Source: Chrysomallon squamiferum (Eukaryota; Mollusca; Gastropoda; Neomphalida; Peltospiridae). From it: a stretch of 45,266 bases of DNA. The stretch lies in assembly GCA_012295275.1 (NCBI GenBank), contig CM022669.1:3081228-3126493 (forward strand). Direction: 5' to 3'. The notes under the pieces are model-generated. The model did no database searches. It was not told the DNA's origin and saw only the letters and a list, made by a program, of their open reading frames with translations. The position numbers were made by a program, and so were the translations under genes. Positions 38,902-45,266 of the stretch are shown here, piece by piece; within the stretch, counting starts at the first letter, position 1, and the number at the start of each line of letters is the position of its first letter.

Positions 38902-39509
38902 CTGCAACATTTAGACAAAGTTAATTATTAGAATAAACAAATATTTTAGCAGATTAAATTTAGAAAATCCGCACTACCCGACCTATGTAGACCTGTGCTT
39001 TTCCAAAAATTATATAATTAATAACTATATGTGTCATGTTATATACTGTATACGGTTTTGCTGAATCCACACTTCCGTGTGTCGAAGAGTTTCTAAACGA
39101 TAACAGATGAAAAAGAATATTTATTTAAATATATAAATGTTATTATTCACGTAATGCTTGGCTATAACCATTAACTGCTGAGTCGAATATGAAGACAGTG
39201 TCATATGTCCAATGGTAATCATCAGTCGCAAATTCTTAAATAGGTCAACTTTGGCCCTCGTTCCTTCAAAGGGATGAAGTTGCAGAATGCAGTTTATGTC
39301 TTACACAATTCCATTGTTAGTAAATAGGTAACAGAAGCTGATATACGTTTTATGAATATAAAGAAGACTTGAAATTTAATAATAAAAGTTATTGCCACTG
39401 TCTTATAATTACGTATATATGTCTTATTTGGTTTAATGTTTTTTGTACTTTAATAAGATGTAGGTTGAATATGTATATGTTTATTTATTGTTTAACGTTA
39501 ATCTATATC
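38902..39509 (-). other. Intron 5' of the chitin-binding exon
   Basis: Unique AT-rich sequence. No signal-peptide exon with a phase 1 donor was found before the CT-rich tract and the gap. Confidence 0.5.
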
Positions 39510-40066
39510 TACTTCTTTCTCTTCCCCTCTCTTTTTTCTCTCTCATTCTCTCTCATTCTCATTATCTCTTTATCTCTTTCTAACTCTCTCTCTCTCTCTC
39601 TCTCTTTTCTCTCTCTCTGTTTCTCATTTCTCTTTCAGTTATCGGTATCTCTGTCTTCTACATTCCTCATTCTCTATCTCTGTCTTTCACCATCCCTCTT
39701 TCTCTCTCTCTCTCTGTCTCTCTGTCCTCTCTCTCTCTGTCTCTCTTATTCCCTCATTCCTTTCAATTATCATTGTTCTCTGTCTCGTCTCTCTATCATT
39801 TCTCTCTTTCTCTCTTTCTCTCTGTCTCTCTCCTCGTTCACCTCACTCACTCACTCTCTCTCTCTCTATCTTTCTCTCTCTCTCTTCTCTCTCTCTCTCT
39901 CACTGACTCCTCACTCACTCATTCTCTTTTCGGTTATCATTCTCTCTCTGTCTTCTATATTCTATCATTCTGTCTCTCTGTCTCTCTCTCTCTCTCTCAC
40001 GCTCTCTTTTCTCTCTTTCGGTTATCATTATCTCTCTATCTTCTACATTCTATCATTCTCTCTCTC
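39510..40066. repeat. CT-rich minisatellite abutting the gap
   Basis: Beyond simple CT, a longer unit recurs: (TTTC)GGTTATCATT...TCTCTCT.TCTTCTACATTC and TATCATTCTCTCTCTC near 39638, 39766, 39930 and 40018. Spacing is roughly 88-165 bp. The long Leu/Ser frames across it are artefacts. Confidence 0.85.
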
Positions 40067-40266
40067 NNNNNNNNNNNNNNNNNNNNNNNNNNNNNNNNNN
40101 NNNNNNNNNNNNNNNNNNNNNNNNNNNNNNNNNNNNNNNNNNNNNNNNNNNNNNNNNNNNNNNNNNNNNNNNNNNNNNNNNNNNNNNNNNNNNNNNNNNN
40201 NNNNNNNNNNNNNNNNNNNNNNNNNNNNNNNNNNNNNNNNNNNNNNNNNNNNNNNNNNNNNNNNNN
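40067..40266. other. Assembly gap (200 N)
   Basis: Exactly 200 N, which is likely a fixed-size placeholder and not a measured length. The left edge is in the CT-rich repeat; the right edge is within about 12 bp of the start of homology to copy A. Confidence 0.99.
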
Positions 40267-41263
40267 GTTTCTATGTTTTCTGAATGTTCCTATGTTCACT
40301 TGTGTTTGTATGTATGTACATGTAAATATGTATGCGGCTGTATGTATGTTTGAATGTTTATATTTGTGTGCATGCGAGGTTTGTGCGCATGCATGTTAGG
40401 TTTAGTGAAAAGCTAATTTAATATCAAAGTAACAGGTTTATATAACGTGACTGAAATATCAGCGTGTCAGTTTGACAGGTGGCTGCTTTCATTCAACAAG
40501 GATTCGAACTATTCTGATTAAACAACCTGTGTTCATCACACACTGACTCAGGCTGGACAGACTCACTACAAATTATTTAACTAATGTTTTGTTATTCGTT
40601 TGTTTAACCACATGGCAATAGGTACTGATTCATTATGATTTTTAAATTTATTTATTTATTTATTATTATTATTATATTTATTTATTTATTTTTTTTTTTT
40701 TTTTTTTTTTTTTTTTGGCGCCAATTTGCAGATCGCTTCGTACCTGTGTATTATGTAGATAAAGACGTATATAACAACAACAACAAATTATACATAGACA
40801 AATAACAAAACAAAAACAAAATATTGAAAGAGATTGAAAAAAGAAAAGAAAATCCACCAAAGTACCTATTATTGTTTGTCTTTTCTTGAATAAGTGCCTA
40901 AACATATCGAATCGGATCGAAAATGGCCGAAACAGACAAAAAAAGCACCATTATAGCACTTTTGTATTTGTTTATTTCAGACATGCATCTATTTATTAGC
41001 TAATCTTTTGAGATAATCAGATTTTAAACTTTTACATGTTTCCTCAAATTAATGTTTGAAGCAGATCGTATGTGCGTGTTTAAAATAGGAACTAAGATCA
41101 ATAAATATTTTAAAATCAATTTTAAACAGTTCAGATTATTCGAAATAAGTAATACACCATCATAACATTCACGTATTATAACTTCATATTTACAATGGTA
41201 AAGAGACAGTTCAGAGTTTAAGGTCAGTGAACTTCAAACGCTCGCCTAATTCCCTGGCCTCAC

Positions 41264-41371
41264 CTTGGACGTATCTACCCCTGTCTAAGTTTGGACGTAT
41301 CTACCGCTGTCTAAGTTTGGACGTCGCTACCGCTGTCTAAGTTTGGACGTATCTACCGCTGTCTAAGTTTG
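41264..41371. repeat. 26-bp minisatellite, 4 units (copy B)
   Basis: Four occurrences of the GGACGTATCTA-type core, one carrying ACGTCGCTACC. The flanking DNA is the same as around the 15-unit array at 13273. Confidence 0.95.
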
Positions 41372-41789
41372 GGTAAACGAGGCGTGTGACGCGCAAGAGA
41401 ACAGACAACTTTGTTCTTATAGCGAAGTGAAACTAAATGTAGTTTGAAATGAATAAAACAAAGTACAGTAATGTCAATGTAAGGACCGTTTCGGTCTGAT
41501 TCATGCATCCTTCTTGAAATTATTCTTTATTTTTCAATAACATAAACATACAGGTTTTTGGTGCTTTTATTCAAAGACCAAGAGGAATTTTATCTCATTG
41601 TTCTCTTTTATATATTTTGCACAGTATTCAAGTTTATAAACGGACTGCCCATTTAAGAAGATATATTCAAGAAAGAACTAATTATAACTTTGAAAAAAAA
41701 AAAAAAATTGGAAAATATAACCGCTTTAACAAGGTAAAATGACTCTTATATGTTGTTAGGTAAAAAGAACGTAAAAATAATAAAAATAA

Positions 41790-41795
41790 AAATTA

Positions 41796-41882
<87 letters not shown>

Positions 41883-41900
41883 AAATAAATAAATAAATAA
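41790..41900. repeat. (AAT)n-(ATG)n-(AAAT)n microsatellite (copy B)
   Basis: Counterpart of 14083-14177 with a longer ATG block. Confidence 0.95.
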
Positions 41901-43144
41901 ACTAAACTTCTTTTCATAACAAACAGGAGAGTTGATAGTCACTGGTTATCTAAATTCAGAAAAGTCAGGCGGATTATGCTTTAGGTGAGGGCGATTTCCG
42001 AAAAGATATCTAAATGTTTATAATTTGAAATTATATGTTTGACCAGATACCTGCTTTGATTCTTTGGCATCTGGTTTCCTCATAAAACGTAGTTTCGGCA
42101 TCTTGCTCGGAGTTTAGGGTTAAAGACATCAAGGGAAGCTACTCCACAAAAAATGATATTTACCACGAAGGTATTCGAACGATTTCACGGGGATTTCATA
42201 AAGAAAGGAAACACTCATGTATGGATTGGAGTAGAAAGTCACCCAATTTTGTAAGGTTTTTATCCGGGGCGATGAGACGGGGGGGCGTGCAACGTTTAAC
42301 TACAAGTACTTACATCTCTGGCCGCCCTGTTGTCAGATATCGTGGATGTCTAACTAGGGAACGTGTGCATGTATATAAACAGACTGTGTAATAGAAAGCA
42401 AACTATTTCATGAAATAACTGAAATAACAGAATAACTCTGACGTATATATATATATATATATGTAAATAAATAAATTATATGAGTGTGTCTATGTGTATA
42501 TGTGTGTAAATTTAATTTATTGATTTATATATGTGTGTGTATATGCCAATGTTTTAAAAATAACAGTTGAAGAAAAGCTCGTGGAAGAGTTTATATAGGT
42601 TAAATATGCATTAAATATCTGAATACTAAAAGATGGTTATTTACAGATATAAGTACATACCAAATGAGGAAAAAAATATTATAGTGTCATTAATATTTGT
42701 TTCTGTGGATAACGAAGTAATAGGGACTAACAGTTGTAGTAATAGTAGTGTTACTAGCAGCACTGTATTGTACGTCACAGTATATCACAGTAAAACTTAA
42801 ACAAGAACTATTTATAAAATTTTAATAATTGTTTTTCCAGTTTTTAAAAGTATATACTTAATTATATTACTTTCGTTATAGCGTAAAAGCCAAAAAATCC
42901 AAAAGAATCATCATCTTGTTAAAAGTCTACAAAAATAATCCAGTAAAAATTATCTGGTGACTTCGCGTCAAAAGAATGTAGGGAAAATATCTGGTGAAAG
43001 CAGTATTGACCGATTTAGGAGTTAAACTACACTCTTCATTTACTTCTCAATAGTTGGGTAATGATCAGTTATAATTTTAACATTATTTATGTAATTGTGT
43101 TCCAGAAATAAAATAATGAATGAAAAAATCATTTTAAATGGTTG

Positions 43145-43218
43145 TTATTATTATTATTATTGTTATATTTATTGTTGTTGTTGTTGTTGTTGTTGTTGTT
43201 TGTTGTTGTTGTTGTTTT
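43145..43218. repeat. (ATT)n-(GTT)n microsatellite (copy B)
   Basis: Counterpart of 15525-15645, contracted by roughly 45 bp. Confidence 0.94.
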
Positions 43219-44699
43219 TGACTCAGTATTACAGCTACTCAAATCTGTGATTAAAACTGAAAAGTAGCTTATGTCGCGTCATTACAGGTTATGAAATGAA
43301 ATACATAAACATAAATTACTCTAAAATATAAAAACTAATCTACAAAATGTATTTGTTACAGACATTTAACTCTGCAAAGCAGTTTATGAAGTCCTATTCA
43401 GAATTTTAAAAAGTTCTTAATACATTCACTTCTGCGAAATACAGCTAAAAACATCGATTATATTGACGAACTGCAGCAAAACATTTGCAGTTTTGTGCAC
43501 CAGTATTTCAGACAGTACCTTCCAGCTACAAAAATAAACTCAAATGCGGCAAATTTGACACTGTTGTATGATCTCAAAACTTTAGCACCGTGCATGATTA
43601 CAAAGACTTAATCTGCAGCGTCCCAAACATAAACACAGATCGCGGAAGAACTTACAAATCCTTCCACATTGATCTGTAGAGAATATTTACGCTCGCTGCA
43701 TAAACAGTGCATATGAACTTGCGCTTGTTTTCAAATCTGCAAGTCGCTTGCGCAATTTCGAGACGAATAAACAGTAAGTTTTAAACACCTTTTTGAAGAA
43801 AACCAATGTTGACAAGAGATTTAAACTCTGGAAATTGGAAAGGATGTTTTTGTACTAAATGTTTACGAGGTTCGTAAAAAGACAAAATTAAAAGGTGATA
43901 AAAGTTTAAGATCTTGAAAACTGGAGAGAAGTTTATTTATATGTTTTCTAACGATATTTTAGAGGTCCTGAATAGTAATGCTGAAAATCAGAATAAATTT
44001 TATTTTATTTTTCTTATAATATATTTTTGTTAAAGAAATGAAATGATTTTTGTTGTTGGTGTTTGTATTTTGATTTACAACATTCTAAATTAAATTGTTC
44101 ACAGTGAATACAACACCTGTATACTCCAGTCAGATTATTACTTACCTGTAATCACGATCATACAATATCACTTATAATTACCATATCCAGTAAACCGTAA
44201 TTTTTTTCAGTACTCACCTGAAATAAAAAATAAAAATATTTCTTAGTGTTATTTACAAAATCATATACAAAACCATAGCGCAATATTTGTATGTATCGGA
44301 GGGTACATGCGTTCGTGCGTGTGTGTGTGTGTATACATATGTTTTTATAAATGTGTGTGTATATATATAAAAACTACAATACATGTTACATATATACTTG
44401 CATACATACAAACATCCATATATGCATACAACATATTTTGTGAATGAAACTGGTAAGATACAAATAACAGATCACAGCACTCAAGTTGATGTGGTCTAAT
44501 CCACTAGAAACAAGCCTGGTAACGTCAAGTTTCATATTTGTTATGGCTAACTGAAGACTTACAACATCACAACATCCTCATTTTTCATGTAACTAATCAT
44601 CAAACACTCAAACACTCTACATTTTAATCGCATGTAAAACAGAGTAAAACTAAACTCTCTCCATTTTAACCTTTCAATACACTAACATCTATCTAATCC

Positions 44700-45266
44700 T
44701 CTAAAATATTAATATAAAAACATTTTTCTCTAACTTTCAAATTCACTAACATGATAATCCTCTAATATATAACACCATAACTCTCTTCAAAATAATAACC
44801 CTCTAGAAAACCCCTTTGTTCATCATAATAACCGTCTAACACACTAACACTATATCTCTTCATCGTAAAAATCATCTAACATACTAACAGAATATATCTC
44901 TTCATCATAATAACCCATAACATGCTAACACTGTATCATTCATCATAATAACCGTCTAACATACTAACACTATAATTTCTCTTCATCATAATGAACCTCA
45001 AACATACTAACACTGTATCTTTTTATCATAAAGACCGTCTAACACACTAACACTGTATCTCTCTTCATCATAATAACCTGTAACATACTAACACTGAATC
45101 TTTCTTCATCACAATAACCTGTAACATACTAACACTGTATCTCTTCATCATAATAACCCTCTAACATACTAACACTGTATCTCTCTTCATCATAATAACC
45201 GTCTAACATACTAACACTGTATCTCTTCACATACAAACACTGTATCTCTCTTCATCATAATAACCG
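44700..45266. repeat. ~41-bp minisatellite array (copy B, truncated by window)
   Basis: Same unit as 17160-18250 (CTAACATACTAACACTGTAT plus CTCTTCATCATAATAACC). The order and lengths of units differ from copy A, so the two arrays have rearranged independently. Confidence 0.92.

Larger units (their letters stand above)
40278..45266. repeat. Segmental duplication, copy B (runs off window)
   Basis: Direct repeat of the region starting at 12275. Compared with copy A it has 4 instead of 15 units of the 26-bp minisatellite, lacks the ~90-bp block of 14545-14635, has shorter GTT and longer ATG microsatellites and a short insertion near 41060. Otherwise it differs by scattered substitutions. It ends in the 41-bp array at the window edge. 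No gene with a recognisable domain is present. Confidence 0.93.

Noticed and set aside
38219-38914. Plus-strand frames of 98, 67 and 102 codons
   Set aside because: They are antisense shadows of the chitin-binding exon, which has clear domains and splice sites on the minus strand.
39369-40399. Overlapping plus-strand frames of 304 and 208 codons, Leu/Ser-rich
   Set aside because: They read the CT-rich minisatellite and run through the 200-N gap, so part of each is undefined.

Overview
This is an intron-rich, AT-rich animal nuclear sequence packed with long microsatellites. A lophotrochozoan, most likely a gastropod mollusc, is the best guess. The evidence is a multi-domain chitin-binding (peritrophin-A/CBM14) secreted protein, a rolling stone-like membrane protein split by phase-consistent introns, and short relics that resemble repeats I associate with marine snail genomes. 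The species call is inference. There are no bacterial-style operons, no rRNA and no convincing intact tRNA.

Layout. 1-12 kb: mostly non-coding, with di- and trinucleotide arrays, a degenerate ~68-bp minisatellite (393-806), a reverse-transcriptase relic (3601-3735) and an orphan first-exon-like ORF (5878-6021) closed by a local tandem duplication. 12.3-17.7 kb: copy A of a segmental duplication. Copy B fills 40.28 kb to the window end and starts right after a 200-N assembly gap. 17.1-18.25 kb: a ~41-bp minisatellite, followed by a decayed Mutator-like element (about 18.3-19.48 kb) with FLYWCH remnants. 20-24 kb: microsatellites, then a frame-broken exon that looks like a tyrosine-motif receptor tail (23897-24240, minus). 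26.06-28.02 kb: a ~25-bp minisatellite of roughly 78 units.

Real genes. (1) A rolling stone-like gene on the minus strand: three coding exons (29997-29902, 29098-28867, 28232-28122) whose phases match and which give 146 residues. The rest lies at lower coordinates, beyond the minisatellite that occupies its third intron, and was not found. (2) A chitin-binding gene on the minus strand: a 1014-bp phase 1-1 exon (38901-37888) with about five CBM14-type modules. A phase-compatible terminal exon with a stop lies at 35852-35764, and a 3'-UTR-like segment with three Pumilio-type motifs lies at 33.64-33.8 kb. The signal-peptide exon is not visible upstream and may lie beyond the gap.

Most long open frames here (for example the 670-codon plus-strand frame at 26.06-28.07 kb, and poly-Leu/Ile/Ser frames) are stop-free readings of simple repeats, not genes. 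The main questions for follow-up are whether the 5-kb duplication is biological or a misplaced haplotype, the state of the receptor-tail exon, and how the two genes are completed.
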